64,000 nt of DNA from Crotophaga sulcirostris (lineage: Eukaryota; Chordata; Aves; Cuculiformes; Crotophagidae), in contig VYZB01000169.1 in the NCBI GenBank assembly GCA_013397455.1, forward strand, positions 541,537 to 605,536. The letters are read 5' to 3'. Both the position numbers and the translations under genes were made by a program. Numbering within the stretch: position 1 is the first letter of the stretch; every line of letters begins with the position of its first letter. The notes below the pieces were generated by a model. The model saw only the letters and a program-made list of their open reading frames with translations, searched no databases and was not told the DNA's origin. Positions 31,656 through 46,100 of the stretch are shown in pieces.

Positions 31656-33951
31656 TTGTATTTCATACAAATAGCTCCTTCCCCACGTTTACAGAGTCAC
31701 ACAGCATTACCCAGGGACACAGGAGGCTCACTTGCTCCTGCAAACCTGATAACATGAACGAGGTGGCCCAAAACCAGGAATCAAAGTGCCCCAGGACTGG
31801 GTTGTGTGAGGTGGCTTCAGCTTCAGGCTCCTCAAAGGGCATCAAATGAGTTAATTACGCCTAAGAAAGGGTATGACAAGACAACCATGTGGAAAAACTG
31901 ATTTTTGGTAACTTGGTTTAAAATCAAAAGAAAAGTCCCGTGCCCAGTGCTCCCAGTGCTGTAACTGGTGCAGCAGCCAGGCGAGGCCACCGAGGACACC
32001 CCACCAGCAGCCTGCTCGGTTGGGTGCTCAAAATGAGGGCAATGAAACAATTTATGAGTTTCTAAGGTGCTCCCTGTGTCAGAGCTTCAAGATGCCCAGC
32101 ATCCCCACAGGACACGACCACCACGCAGATGGAGTGGAACAGGGGACAAGAGCTGCAGAGAGCCAACCACAGCCCCAGCTGTGGCCATCTCCATGGAAAA
32201 CAGGAAAAGCCCCCCAGGACCACCTGTGTCATGAGTTTGCCATGGCTCAGCCAAGCTGGACTCAGTCCTGGGTGTGGGTGGAGCCTCAACTTTCAAGCTA
32301 CAGCACCAGAGCTCAGAGATTAATGGGGGGAATTCAGAACAACTGCTTCTCACCATGGCAAACTAAGGAGCTCCAAGCAGGGACCTGCAAACAAGGGCTG
32401 TAACACTTCCCACCTGAAAACTGTTAAGTCTCCTCACCACCTACAGTTGTTCCAAGTGCTCCCCTTCAGATGGTCCAATCTACCCAGCAAGGGTGCAGCA
32501 CCTGTAGGAAGACACTGCAAGCCCAGCCTCAGCCTTTGCCCAGTCTCCAAAACCTCCTCCAGTCCTGGGTTTCTCAGACCTCTGTTATGGAGAGCCAGAA
32601 GGGGAAGGAGTGCTCTGGCCATTGCCCGATCTCTTATTTTCCTTTTCCACAGAAGGGAAGCAAGCACAGACATTTCTTTCCCCCCCCCCCCCACATCCTC
32701 CTCCTCTCAAGTGAGGAGGAGGAAGGAGGCTGTCACAACACAGAAATAACCTCGTGGTACCAAACACACAGCTCCTACCACCACACATGGTGGCACCCAG
32801 AAGCTGGGTGACTAAACTCTCTCTCTCTCTCTCCCAAACACTAACATGAAAAAAAAGCATTTCTCCAACAAAGCAACATCCCAAGATCCTCAAAACCTTT
32901 TCCCTGTCAAATAAAGTGGACAACAGGCCTGGCTGAAAGCGCAGCCTTGGGATACAGGTACAAACCCAAACCCGTTGCCCTGGACTCTGGGCTCACAGCT
33001 GGGCTCATCACTGCTCTGGGTCCTTCCCAAGTGCCACGAGGGATCTTATCACTACCTCCCTGCTGCAAGGCAGACCCAGATGGCAGCAGCTGGGGGACCT
33101 AGAAATAAAGGACTACAAAAATACAGCAAAAGCTGGGGAAGAGTCGGAATGGCCAAAGCAAGGACAGCCGTGGGGCAGCAGCATGGGAGGTGGGCTCCGT
33201 GCTATTTCAGTGTCCTTTAAAGGTGTGCTCGGGTGATTAGATGAGAGAACAACTGAATTAGGAGTGAAAGAAGGAAGAGAAAAGCCTCATCACATGCTCA
33301 GTGTGGAGATCTCTCGGGGAATTCTGACCAGTCTGTGTTAGCCTCAAACTGCAGTGCCTTGATCCAGGGAATCTCACAGCAATTACGGCTCTAAGAGGCA
33401 GCCCTTCCTCAGCACATCTGGGATGGGGCTGAGCCAGGGACCCTGACCCACCAGTACCACGGCCCAGACTCCTCAGGGGGTCAGTTTTTAATCACTGGGG
33501 CAGTTGGAGGACAGAAGATTAAGCTCAGGGTGGAGGAGTCAGCTTCTTTTGTTAAAGTGCCTTATTTTCGGTGAGCTTTTAAAACAGCTTCCTTGCTTTT
33601 TCAGAAGAGAGGGGCAAAATAGAAAAAAAAAAAAGGAATACTGGTTTTATATGAAAACAAGTAGAGAATTAATCCATATTTACACAAATCTTGGATAAGG
33701 TTATGGCACAGACTAATAACCCAACACAGCAACCCAAAAAGCAGAGTGTCAAAAAGAAGGGAAAAACCTGTTCGTATGCTTTCAACACCATCCCCTGGAG
33801 ATCCCAAGTGTAAACGGTTTTATCTATGAAAAGGCATTTTAACTTGGGCTTTGGTAGTCGGGGTTGATTACAGCCACGCTGCGCAGCCGGCGGGCGGGGA
33901 GGACGTGGGTGGGCGCGCGGCCGCCCGACCTCTCCAGAGCACAGCCCGGGT
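31656..33951 (-). other. PDLIM4: PDLIM4 3' UTR (inferred)
   Basis: This runs from the PDLIM4 stop codon to the candidate poly(A) signal. It includes a pure C run ending near 32,692 and a (CT)n microsatellite at about 32,816-32,834. No coding features were seen. The extent is inferred from the poly(A) signal only. Confidence 0.55.
32816..32834. repeat. (CT)n microsatellite
   Basis: About nine CT dinucleotides in tandem, within the inferred PDLIM4 3' UTR (GA in the transcript). Confidence 0.9.
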
Positions 33952-34156
33952 TTAGACGAGTTCAACTTTAGCGTTTGGATAAACAGCCACCACGTCATAT
34001 CCCTCGGGGGGCTTAACCCTCTCCTTTGCGTGTGTCTCGCAGTACAGCTGCTCCTCGATGAAGAAATACCCTCTCTGCTTCAGGTTGAGCCCACAGTCGT
34101 CGCACATGAAGCACTCGGGGTGGTAGAGCTTGTCCCGAGCTTTGACGATGGTGCCG
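33952..34156 (-). CDS. PDLIM4: PDLIM4 exon 7 (terminal coding)
   Basis: 205 nt including the TAA stop at 33,952-33,954; the acceptor is CTCACCAG. It encodes the second part of the LIM domain ([20 protein letters not shown], then LYCETH) and the conserved tail [19 protein letters not shown]. Confidence 0.97.
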
Positions 34157-37100
34157 CTGGTGAGAGATGGGGAGAACTTGGGTGAGATGGGGCAACAATG
34201 AGCATAAAAAGCTTTTCCTGCTGCCTCAAGTAAGAGTCAGTGAAGAGAAACAGCAGGGACAACCAAGGATGCTATCGTGGGTTCCCATCCCAGCATCTCA
34301 GCCAACCCAAAGCTGCCACTCCACTCCTGGCTCTGCTCTAAGGCTCCACCATACGGGATGCCCCATTCCCCATTGTCTGCATCTCCTTGCAACACTATTC
34401 CACGTGGTTCGATGCAAAGCTGAGCCCTAAATACCTACACTCAGCCCTAAATATCTACATCCCAGAATATGGGGAGCCAGCATCCTCCAAGGGCTGCTTA
34501 CAGGGCTGGGGCTGTGCACACACAAGCACCCCAGCGTTCAGAGCCGAGACCTTCAGCTCAGAGCACCAGCAAGAACATGGTTACAGGCATTTGCAGAGCA
34601 GAGGACTCTCGGCCAGCAAATCTGGCTTGAGCAGAATGTATATTACAACAGATCATAAATTACAACACGATGAAGCAGAAGAATGCCTATGTTCTCTGAA
34701 ATCAGACCCAACATCCATCCATCAGAGAGTAACTCCTCGACAAACAAACAAACACAATCTAGAGATCTCTTCCACTTGACCCTCGAAGCGTTTCTCCCTC
34801 TGTAAGGCAGCAAAAGAGTGCCAGCCCCACTGGTGCTATTCATAGTCCCTGGGCAGTTACTATGATAAGCAGGGTACAAACCACCCCATTAATCATCCCC
34901 ATTTTGCTGCAAGATTCCCTTAAAAGGGGCAATCCAACCCGTATTCCTCAACTCCAGGTTTATATACAGCTAGCCAAAACCAGAAGGGGATTCAAGGTAC
35001 TCTGCTATAAATGCAGGGTGTTCTGCTACAAATTCTGACCCGCGTGGCTGGTTGGACCCGACCCAGCCGTGTCCCTGAGTCACCATCCCCTGGCGAGACG
35101 CGACACTTACACGATGCCGTTCCCACAGCGGGTGCACTCGGGGAGCATCTGCAGCCCGGACATGGCACCGCCAAGCTTTGACACCGGGGACTTGATGTTC
35201 CGGGGGTTGCTCAGTCTGTCAAGTTTTTCACCTGCCAAGAATTTTAAACAGACACAGATTGAAAACTTGTCCTCTCCAGGCTCTTTTTCTCCCCCCCCTC
35301 CTTTTTCTTCCTTAAGGAATCAGATGAGCCTGTCACAACAGAACCTGCAACTTGCTCATAAGGAAGTAAAAAGCAAATAGTGAGACCAACTATCTCAAAC
35401 TTCACACAGCATTCAGGTTTGCAAATGACTACAGGACACTGCTGGCCCTCTGCTCATCCTCATGAAGCATGGACAGTGGCAGAAGCCCTTGGCTACATCA
35501 GCAGATGATCTACCCAGGTATCGCAATAGCACCAGCTCAATACAAATACCTTGTCAAAAGGCAAAGCAGTCTTAATCTAGAGATGTGAGATGAATTTGGC
35601 TGTGATACTATCTAGTGAGTTAAGAAAGATAAATAGCATAAATCTATGAATAGCTCTAGAAAGAAGGGGTTTTATCACACCAACATTCCAGGTGCCCTTG
35701 GTAGATCCACCATCAGTCAAGAGGACAAAGATGAAAGCCTTTTAGAGAATTGGGCAAATTAAACCAAACAATAATAGCATTACATGCATTCTTCTTCCTA
35801 GAACACTCATTTAATCTCAAATAATCTAAAATAAAACACTGTGACAGGAGGCAAGGTCTTCTGGGGCACCTGAGCTTCTGAGGTATTTCAGCCCACGATC
35901 AGTCTCAGACATGTGCTTAAAGCCCGCGATGCCCAGGAGGTCTCAGCAGGGGCCCAAGCACTTTCTGAACCAGGTCTCTGCACACACTGCACCTGTTTTG
36001 GAAACTTCCACTTGGATTTTGCTCTGAAGTGCCCACCACGGCTCCAGGAACACCTCTGTCTCTCCTGAAGTGCACCTGGAACTGGTGCATCATTGCTGGT
36101 GGCCTCTCACTGATCCTTTGCAGGGTCACACAGGATGTTTTGAAGGGCACTGCTTGGCAAAGCTTTCCTCCATGAAGGGACCCTCACTCCCCCATCCGGC
36201 ACGTCTTGGGGGTGCCCACTGTCCTGGGCTGGGCTGGGCAGGAGGCAGCATACCTGACTCCAACCCCTTGGGGTTACCCCTGGGATGAGCAGGCACAGCA
36301 GACTCCATCTCCAGCCGTGGCTCTCATCTAGAGACCAACGCTGCCAATGGTTCCAGCCAAGCAAGTAAAGCCAAAAGCACTAATTTCCCACCAAATCTCA
36401 CTTTCCCAAGACATAACGTAGTGTTTGGACATGCTGACAGCCTTGATATGTGCAAGACTGCCTGCCCAGGATTGGACCAGGGCTGCTCCATGCCAGGGCT
36501 TCTCTGAGCGCGCGGTTGGCTCCAGCCAAGCCCGCCCGTCGAGTCCTTCCGCTGCCTTGCTGGGAATGAACTGAAACAACTGCTCAGGCTGTTGGCTTCT
36601 CCCAGCGTGAGACACGGCGTGCTTGGACCAGACAGGCTCATCTGCCAACATTTAACAGCTAAGCTGTCACTGTCTGTCAGACAGAGCGCTTGAATAAGCT
36701 GCTTAGAAGAGAAGGGGGGTGGAAAAGGAGATTTTACAGCAGAACAAGGCGTGCAGAGAGGGCTGCTTCCCATCTTCCCAAACAATGGATCATTTCCCTA
36801 TTTACCAGTCCACAGTCTCATTGTAATTTATGGTCTCCAGCAAGGCAGTGAGAAGCTTGAACTCCACAGTCTTCACCATCACCATCCTCATTTGCAGCTG
36901 CAGAGCTCATCTTTCCCACGCCAAAGGCGCTTATGGAGGAGACTGTTGAGATCCCTCCAGCCTTCACCAGATCCTCAGACTAGCGATGCTGAAGAAAATA
37001 CAGCTTCAAGAAAAAACATCTTCCATATAAAACAGGTTGTTGCTTGAGAGACCCAGCTCCTCAGGAGAGGAGATCTTGACTTTAAAAGGACAATGCATAG

Positions 37101-40100
37101 CAGGCGAAAATGTGTCATTTTAGGCTTAAGGAAAAAGGAGGAGGGATGAAAGCTGCAAAACAACCTAGCAGGAACGCTCACAGGGATTTCAACTGTGCTG
37201 AAACATCACAGAACTTCATGCCAGGAAAGATGCTTTTCACTTAATTTCTCATCCCTTGTGAAATAAACACCGATAGCATCGTGACAACCAAGGCACGACC
37301 ATGCCTGCAGCCCGTCGCACGTCCCCACAGCTGAGCAGGAAAGGGTGGGTGGCAGAGCCCCACGAGGTGACCTACCCAGCCTGCTGCCACCCTGGCTGGT
37401 CCCATCAGCAGCATCTCAGCCCTGGGTTCCAAGCACGCGGTGCTGCACCAGCAATGGGCTGGCACCGAGATGCTGCTGGGGTGAGCAGAGGTCCAGGACT
37501 CGCCGGGACAGTCCCAAGGGTCTGGGGGCTGTCCTGGCACCTCTGTGTCCTCCCCTTCCCCCAGCCCACACCCCTCTCTTTCTCCCTTCCTCCCGAAGGG
37601 TAGCACTGGGTTTCTCCCACCCCACGGCTGAGGGATGCGAGGGGAGGCTGGAGCAGAACAGCCAAGCTTCAGTTTTGTTCCCTTTTCCTGGCACAGAGAA
37701 GGGAGGAAGAGCAGCACAGCAGCGTTGTTAATTAGGATTAACCAGGCACTTCCTATTTGCTTCATCCTAACGAGGAGACCTGGGGGTGCAGCAGACGCCT
37801 CGCTGGGAAGCTGCTTGTGCTTGTTCCTGGTGAAGGACCTGAAGGTACATCTGGAACTTGTAATTAACACTGACTTTCCTGCCAGCCCAGGAGGAGCTGT
37901 AATATTTACACCCAGTACTTCCAAGGCTGATCCCATCCCATGCTTTGTGGACATGCCAAAGTACTACTGAGAAAACTGAAACCGGTGGAAACTCTGGATA
38001 CTCAGAAGTTACCTGCGGTCATTCTTCTGGTGAAGCAAGAAGCAATATCCTTCCAGTCAAAGAATATAATTCTCCATTATTTTATACACACAAACTGAAG
38101 TGCAACAGCCTGACTCGCTATCTCTTGCAGCTTCATAATGACATTTGCAGTAGTTAGTATTCTCCCATAAAATCTAAGTTTCTGGATTCACAGGATTGGA
38201 GTACGAGGCTCTTGGAAGGAAGCATAAAGAGGAGTCTTGCCCTAATGATTGTAAAGCAAAGCCTGAAAGTTTGAACATAAAATCCCCAATGGACTTAAGG
38301 TTGAAAGTCAAATAAAAAGAAGCTGAAATTTATAGTTTGGGGATCTTATTATTTAATGCTCAGATCTGGCTCCTGCCCACATAGGCAGGAAGCAGTGACA
38401 GACTGAGAAGTGAGCCAAGAGCTCCTGATGTCTATCCCGGCCCTGCTGAGGACCATCCCACGTCCTTATGCAAATGCCATTTACTCCAACAGGCCCACAG
38501 TTCTCCACCGGTGATCTTACACAACTGCTTTAAGCCACTGCATAAACAACCTCTGGAAAACAGTTGCCACGCAGAAGCTGTTTGCGAATCCAACTTTCAT
38601 AGGATGCCCAAGGTAGCCAAGGTAGATTTGGTAAGCCCCCAGGTGCTGGGGGGCTGATGTGAAACCTGCCATCTGGGTGCTCCCCCTCTCAGGGTGCTGG
38701 GACTGAAAAGACAGAGAGGCGTTTGCAAGCAGATCGGTCCTTCAGAGACTCTTCAAGGTCCTGAACCTCAGCAAGGGAAAGAAAAGGAGATCAAGCCTGC
38801 AAGAGCAACTTTGTGGGTGTGGGGCCATGGAACACGGTGCAGAGGGACCACATGATGGTTCAAGCCCTGAAGGAGTGCAGGGCTGCAGCCCAGTCACGGG
38901 CCTCGCTGGGCCATGCGATGGGTGCCACCCTCCTTACCGTTCTCACCAGCCTCCAACATGCCCTGCAAGTACCGGAACGATCCGGACTGCTTAGGCTCCG
39001 AAACGGGCTTTTCATAATCCTGAAGCATCTTGTAGACATCTGACTCCACATCAATCCCATTTCTGTTCCGTGGGAGAGACTTCAAGGGGTCAAGGCTGTT
39101 TTAAAGAAAAGCAAGAAAGGCTCAAGTCAAATATAAACAGCAATTGTCAGCTCATCAGGGAGGTACCAAAATCTCCACATTCCCACGGATTCAATCAAAC
39201 ACCTCTCCGTTCCCATGCCCTTCTCTGCCTGCAGGTACACCTGGCCCAGCAAAAGCCACTGAACCAGGGAAGTTAAACTTGTTCTCTGCTCGGCTCCGAT
39301 TGAGCAACTCAGTCAGGGCTGGCCCAGTTACCAGATGCCTTCGGGAAAGAGGGCAGCTGCTTACAAGCACTGCAAATTGATCTGCCACACATGGGATTTA
39401 TTGAAAAACCAGGTAAAACAAACCATTTCATGAATTATGCAGGGCCAGGGCATCCACCCACCCCTCCTACCACTGTTAGGGCATCCCACGCAGGGAGAGT
39501 GGGCACCGCTGCCAGGCACAGACATTACAGCAGATCTTACCATCCAGAAATGCCTCTTTTGAAGTCAGCATTTCTGTAGGTGACTGCATTAGAAGATCCA
39601 TTTTCCAGACACAACTTAAATGAGAAAACCACCCCACTGGGCTGCACAGCACCAAGGGTGGGACAGAGAGGAGCCCCACAACTCTGCTCCCAACCACACT
39701 TCCACTGCCAGCACCCAGACCCAAAAGCTGCTCCTTGTCTGCACGCAGCAGGACTGGGGTACAGCACAAAGTGATTTAAACCATCACTCCAGTTCATTCA
39801 CTGCATCGAAACATGAAAAGCATCATTTGGAATAAAACATATTGTGGGTATGTGTTCAGGCGTCCCGCTGAGCAGAGATGAATTCAAGTGCTGTTGTGCT
39901 TTGCAGAGGCCCCAAAGCACAGCACAGCTTCGTGGGAAGGGGCTCCTTTTCCTTTTTAAGGAGAAGGTCAGCAAGGTCATTACAAAACCAATAAAAATAG
40001 CAAGAGCCCTGAACCCCATCAGACAGCTTAACACATTCTAGCCTCATACAACTCATTTTCTCCACCAGCTTTATATTCCTGCCCGCTTAAACAAAAAGCA

Positions 40101-43100
40101 CACAAAGAAAATTCACTTTTGAACTAAGAGAAAACCCAAACAAAAATAACTTTTGAAACAAAAACAAAGTTCCATTTTCAGGGAGTGACCCACCAGCTTC
40201 TCCCATGGCTCTGATCTCTCGAGATGAGGGGCAGAAGAGCTGCTGCTGGGGATCAGGGTTGCTGAGGACCCATCCCTGTGACTCCCGGCCAGCCCAAGCC
40301 CTCCAGGCGTGCCCTGAGTGCCACTGCCTGGCCACAGCTCTCACCTACATCAATTCACACCTTTTCCATGAGAAAGGACAAGTTTTGACCAGTCCAGCTT
40401 GATTAAGTACAAACTCAAAAAGAATGCACTTCTGATCCAGTTTTGCTCAAACACCCAAGCTGATCTCCTGCCTTTTGGCTCACATGCAGATAACGTCAGA
40501 TTTTGTTCTCCGTATTTTTTTGTGCAGTTCTCTTCTTTCCAACTCCATTAACTTCCCTGGAGCAGCACAGGGAATAAGCTGGCTCACAGCACCTCTGAAA
40601 TACAAATTTGTGCAGGCACAGAGTTCCCAAGCTGCAGGAAACTCTCTTTGCTCTTTACTTTACTTTCCTGCAGACTCTTTTGCCAGCCTGGAGGAGCACA
40701 GAGTGGCAGCAGCGCGAGCCACGCGAGAGCATCGCAGTCCACAACTTGACCTGTCTCAAAGTCCGAGTTATCCACCCAAACTGTTCTTGGCTACACAAAA
40801 GCTTTTGCTTTCCTACGAGCATTATTTATTTCCCAGCCTCCCAGACAGCTGCACTGAGCAGATCTTACATTTAGAAACATCCCAGTTCACCGAGTTTCAC
40901 TTTCTCTGTGGGTACCTCCTTGCTCCTGGGTCTGCAGCTGCGCAATCCCCCCTCCTAGGAGGGCAAACCCCCTCAACCTGCCCTGAATATACACTTTGAA
41001 GAACCAGGATACTAATGGCTGTGCAGCTCCCTGGCACTAATCCCAGCCTGGGGACTGGATCTGATGCTGCTCATCTACCTATCCCCATCATCAGCAGAAG
41101 GACCTCATGTAGATCTGGAAAACCAGCACCTTCACCCACCTCAGACACAAAGGGTTACACATTGCTTCAGCACCACAAGCTTAAACTCAGTGCTGCAGTT
41201 GCTAAACACGGTCACTTTGTTCAGAATTTGGCATCTCCAAACCCTCTTTTTATTTGTGTTTGGTTTTGTTTTCCCCCACGTACCCTCAACTAATGGAGCA
41301 GGAGCTCCAGCATCTCTGGAGCTCCAGGAGCACCACAGTCTCAACGCACACACCTGAAACCAAGTCTGCATGAACAACAGTGGAACCCAGAGAGGGAGCA
41401 ATGCCCTTGTCCTACCTCTGGGCAGGAGTGATGTGGAGCCCGCCCAGCTGGCCCAGCAGAGCCGACTCGGAGCCGCTGTTAGCATAGAGCCGGGTGGGGT
41501 TGTGGTGCTGCACATTCAGCATCTGCTTGTTGTCTGTTGGGCTGCCACCAGCCCCGTGGGGCATCGACCTCCTGCTCTGGGCAGGCCCGTTGTCCTGAAA
41601 GAAAATAAGAAGCAGAAAACCTTGAGATTTACAGTTCTTAGTACAATGCACATGGAGAGGCTGCATTGGGACGTGCCGTTTGCAGCAATAACATTTATGG
41701 TACTATGGAAAACAGAAGAGATGCAGCAGGAAAACTCTGGCTCGACCTGCAGTCAAACCTTGCTGAATCTATGTGGCTTCCCTTGGTCTCCGACCAAATG
41801 AACTCTCCTGTTTCTCCTGGGTGAGCCACTGCCAAGTATTCTGCATTTATTCTCCTGTAAAAGCATATTTGTTATTTCCGCAGAAGAAAGGCTGCGAGCC
41901 TGCTCCTCGTTTCGCGTTACATCACTGCACAGCACCCATCGCTCTGACTTACATTTGCAAAACACGATAAACCCCAAGCTCTGCAGCTTCCCGTACAGGT
42001 TGGGCAACACCTGAAGCCAAGGGGCCAAACCCTGTATTTTCACTTACTTGCAGCTACCCTCGTCCACAAAGATCTGTGTTTGTTTTGGGAGGTTTTCTCC
42101 CAAAATAAGCTCAGTTTTTTACAGCGTGAGAAACGCATTGGTCAAGGGTTTAGCTTGGTGTTCACATTTTCCTTCACTTTTTAATTCCCAAGGTAAACTA
42201 GGCAAATCCTTCTGTCACACGATCTCAAGTCAGGAACCCAGGTGCCGTTAAAACACAAGTTTTCCATATTATTTTACCTCCGTAAAACATTTCCTACGTG
42301 TTTTTCCAAGGCTTTGTTAGTCAGTCCCGCACACACCCATAAAACCAACAGTACCTACTGCTGACCTTGCCACAAGCCACCTAAGCCAGGCTTTACCCAC
42401 CAATGCTCAGCCTGGGGAGCTACCAGCAGCCCCTTCCCAGAGAGGGGCTAATTCCAGGGAAAAGCTGCGGAAAGCCGGACACGGTCTAAGGACACACAGT
42501 GGCTGCTGCTATTTCCAGCCATGTGAGTCAGAACCACGCCTGTACTGATGGAAGAAATAGATGTTGGTATAAGAGACTGTAATCTGTTTAATCTGGTTCA
42601 ATCTGTCTCGGGGCAGGCCCCCAGCGATGCCGCCTTGCATCAGCTTTTCAGTAGACTGAACTGAAGCAAAACCACGCAGAAAAAGAAAACACCATCCTGT
42701 GAACAAACAACAAAGTGTACATTGCGGGGCTCTAATACAAAGCTTACTTTTGACTAAAATAATCCAATAAATACTAATTGGAAACAAATGCCTGTCACTG
42801 GTGCATAGCAGAAAACACTGGTGCTCCCAAGCCTTGTAAAAATGAACATCTAAGAGAAATGAAAACCAGATCCTGCTAGAAAAAGACCTTGGAAGACCGG
42901 TTCTTTTAAGGCAAAACTTCCATTGATAAAACCCGGGCTTGATTACTAACTGCAAGATGGTGCCTTGGAGGGTTCTGCAGCTGAAAAACTGCAGACTCTG
43001 GCTCTTCCACTGCCTCAAAAGCCTCAGCAGCCGCTCTGAGCCCCCTCAGCACTGCTCCTTCCACAGCGTGCGTGCACACACACGTGGGGGAAGCTGCTTC

Positions 43101-46100
43101 CAACATAATAACTTCAAATTATCTATTAAAAAAGGAATTTCGCTGCCAGGAATAATATAATTTTAACTGTTCCCCAATTTATACTCTTAAAAAAAAACCC
43201 CACAACCAGGCTGTTTCCAATTCCCAGATTTACATTATTATTTCAAGGGAAATAAAGAAACCACTTCCAGCCGTGACAGAGAGAGGAACAGAAGGATCAT
43301 AAACATTGTGGGGGAAAAAAGCAATGGCCCACGCTGACTGGCAGGCTATCACGAGCTGGAGTTGTGCTTTTAACAAGCCATTACTGTTCATGATCTGTGC
43401 ACGGGGGCCCAGACACAAGCTTGGTCTGAGGGAAGCGGCGCCTGCAGCCTCTGTCTGCAGAGGACAGGGCAGGGGACTCTGCTCTGGCCCCACGGGTTCC
43501 TCCACACCAGGGACACCCAGACCCTTTGCTGGGCAGAACAGATTTTCCTGGAATGAAAACTTCCTCCATCCAAGGGCCTGGAGACCAGAATCTCCACGGA
43601 CTGGCTTTAATCCAGGGTAGTTTATAAAGCGCTGCCCATCTGTCCCCGTTAAGCTCAGCAGTTTGTACACCAAGAGCAAGACTTGCTATAAAGCTGACAC
43701 TTATTGCCTGGGCACTCTCCAAAAGGCACAGAAGCTCGGTGATGGAGATGTGGCATTTCAGAGCCCTCTCTGCACTGCTGAGCTGCTCAGCATCCCCCTG
43801 TCACCACCAGTTCCCTGTCCCTGAGGGAGGAGGATGCTCACGGTGGTGGCAGCTCACCATGATGTCTGCTCATGTTATAAAGCCACAGGTGACCCAGCAG
43901 CATCCACAGGGATCAATGGGCTTCTCCTGATGGACACGAGGGCACTCCTGCTACCCTAACACCTACCAGACCAAGACCATGGAGATGAAGCAATCATCAG
44001 TGAAGTCCCTCAGCCTTTTCCACCAAGTTCTCTGCAGGATTTGGAGATCAGGGCTTCATGCTGGGGGCAGCTAATGGCTTTGTGGGAAACACAAAGGAGG
44101 CATTTACCCCTCTGAGAGCACACCAGTCTTTGCCTTCCTTGTTGCTCTTGGTTTCTGTGCTACACAACTTTCCTGTTGCACAAAAAAGCTGCTCCTGGGA
44201 CTGGGCTCAGTCTCCTTTTTTCTCATCCCAAAGGCTGTTTCAGTGTTTCCCTGTGAGACCTCTGCAAGGCTTCGCATTGTGCAAAACACTCATGCATTCA
44301 TTCTCGGAAACCTAGAACCAGATGGATTTCTTTCCAGTTCTCAAATTCAAGATCAGAAAAAAATTCCCCCTTTGGGACCTAATTTGCTTTTCTCTGCTGG
44401 CATTTTTTCCTGCTTTTTATGGCCTCTCTTAAATTAAGAGGGTTTGCAAACCCTTCCTAAGAGCTGGCCTGCGAAGTTTCACTGAGGACAACTCTTTTAG
44501 CCTACAAAACAGAAACCTGCAATCTGTTTTCTCACGCCTGCCTTCTAGACCCATCAATTACGAAGCGTAACCAACTTCCTGACACACAACATTCGGAGCT
44601 CCTGGAGCCCAGGCCCCCCTACTCCTGGCAAACACGACTCACGCAGCCGTCCCATACCAGATAAACACAAGGCAGAGCTAGAAAGGAGCTGTTTGGATGC
44701 GTGAAGTCCCAATCCCCAGGAGGAGGTGGGGTTTGGGGTGGTTTTGCATGTGGCAGCAGTACGGATGCAGCACGATGTACAGGGAGCACCTGGGGCCAGT
44801 GCCCAGCTCCCACCTTCTCTGGTCACCACCTTGCTGGAGACCCCCAGCCTGGTCCCTACCCACCGGGGAAAGGAATGGGCAGAGGAAAAGGATTATTTGG
44901 ACAAGACTGAGCCAAAGCAAAAGTAAACAGATGACCTGCAGCAAGGACCTGCCTTGGCCACCCCTTGTCAAAACACCACCTCCTCGAGATGCGTTTATCA
45001 GCGTTGCATGAACACATGAACACATGCCTTATCAGGGACACGTAAGGGCTGCCCTTACTGTATCGAGTATTTATATCCCCAGGAACTATTTCCAGCTGAA
45101 GGAAAGCACGGTGCGGCGCATGGGAGTGTTTCTCTTGGCAGGAGGCACAGGAAGCCGGGGACGCCGCGCGTGCGTTGCTGCGGTGGGAGCGGCGCTGGCA
45201 GCGAGCGGCGCCTGGCCCGGAGCTGCCGTGGGGCTAAGAAGCACCAACGGGGCACCTTGGGTTGGCTCGTGAGCCTGCACTGCTGCATCTCCTTCCACTG
45301 GCCCCGACACCAACAGCTGGATGCCGTCAGCTCTACTTGCGCAGAGTTGTAGCTCCCTGCATACAGAGACTCTGGCACAGTCTTGGGTGCCACCACTTAT
45401 TAAGACAGGAGAAAAAGAGAAACTTAACTGGTTTTCTGATGCCTGGCTCTTGTCGCCACCACACAATGTAGCACTGAGAACATGAAAGGAAAAAATTTCC
45501 CTTTCATATTTAAGGGAACGATGCGGAACGACAGGTTGCTTAGATTTAATCCTGGAATTTTCTCAAAGAGCCAGAAATAGGGAGAGGTTCTTTCCTTCCT
45601 TCTTCTACAAGCACTTACTCCACTTCTAGCAAGTCCCTCTGCTTCATGCCTGCTTATTAGCAAACCCCTTTTCCCTTGTGTCAGCTGAAGGCATTTCATT
45701 TAGCTGCAGCGGGATGTCTGGATGCAGCCAGCAGACAAAGGAGCACAATCAGCAAAGTAAGGAAGCTCAGATGCTTTCCACAGGACATACCCTCTCCAAT
45801 TTCAGGAAAAACGTGTAAGGAAGCATTAAAAGAAGCACGTTGAAGATTTCAACAGAAATACAAACACACTCTGTGGCTTCTCCATGCAGAGCTAACGAGG
45901 TAATGAATATGAAGATGGGCTTTGCCTGCTCATCACAGTTGTGCCACTGACTCTGCTGGAGTAACTGAATCTTGTTATGACCCCATACAGGAGCTATATG
46001 GGACAAGCAGCACTGTTTTCATTTAAATGCAAATAACAGATTCACCCTGTGGCCCGTGTTCACAGGAATGGGATCGATTCTCCAGCTCACTGCCTCGAAG

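Noticed and set aside
37241..37954. 237-codon minus-strand frame in PDLIM4 intron 5
   Set aside because: It does not splice in phase with PDLIM4 exons and shows no domain.
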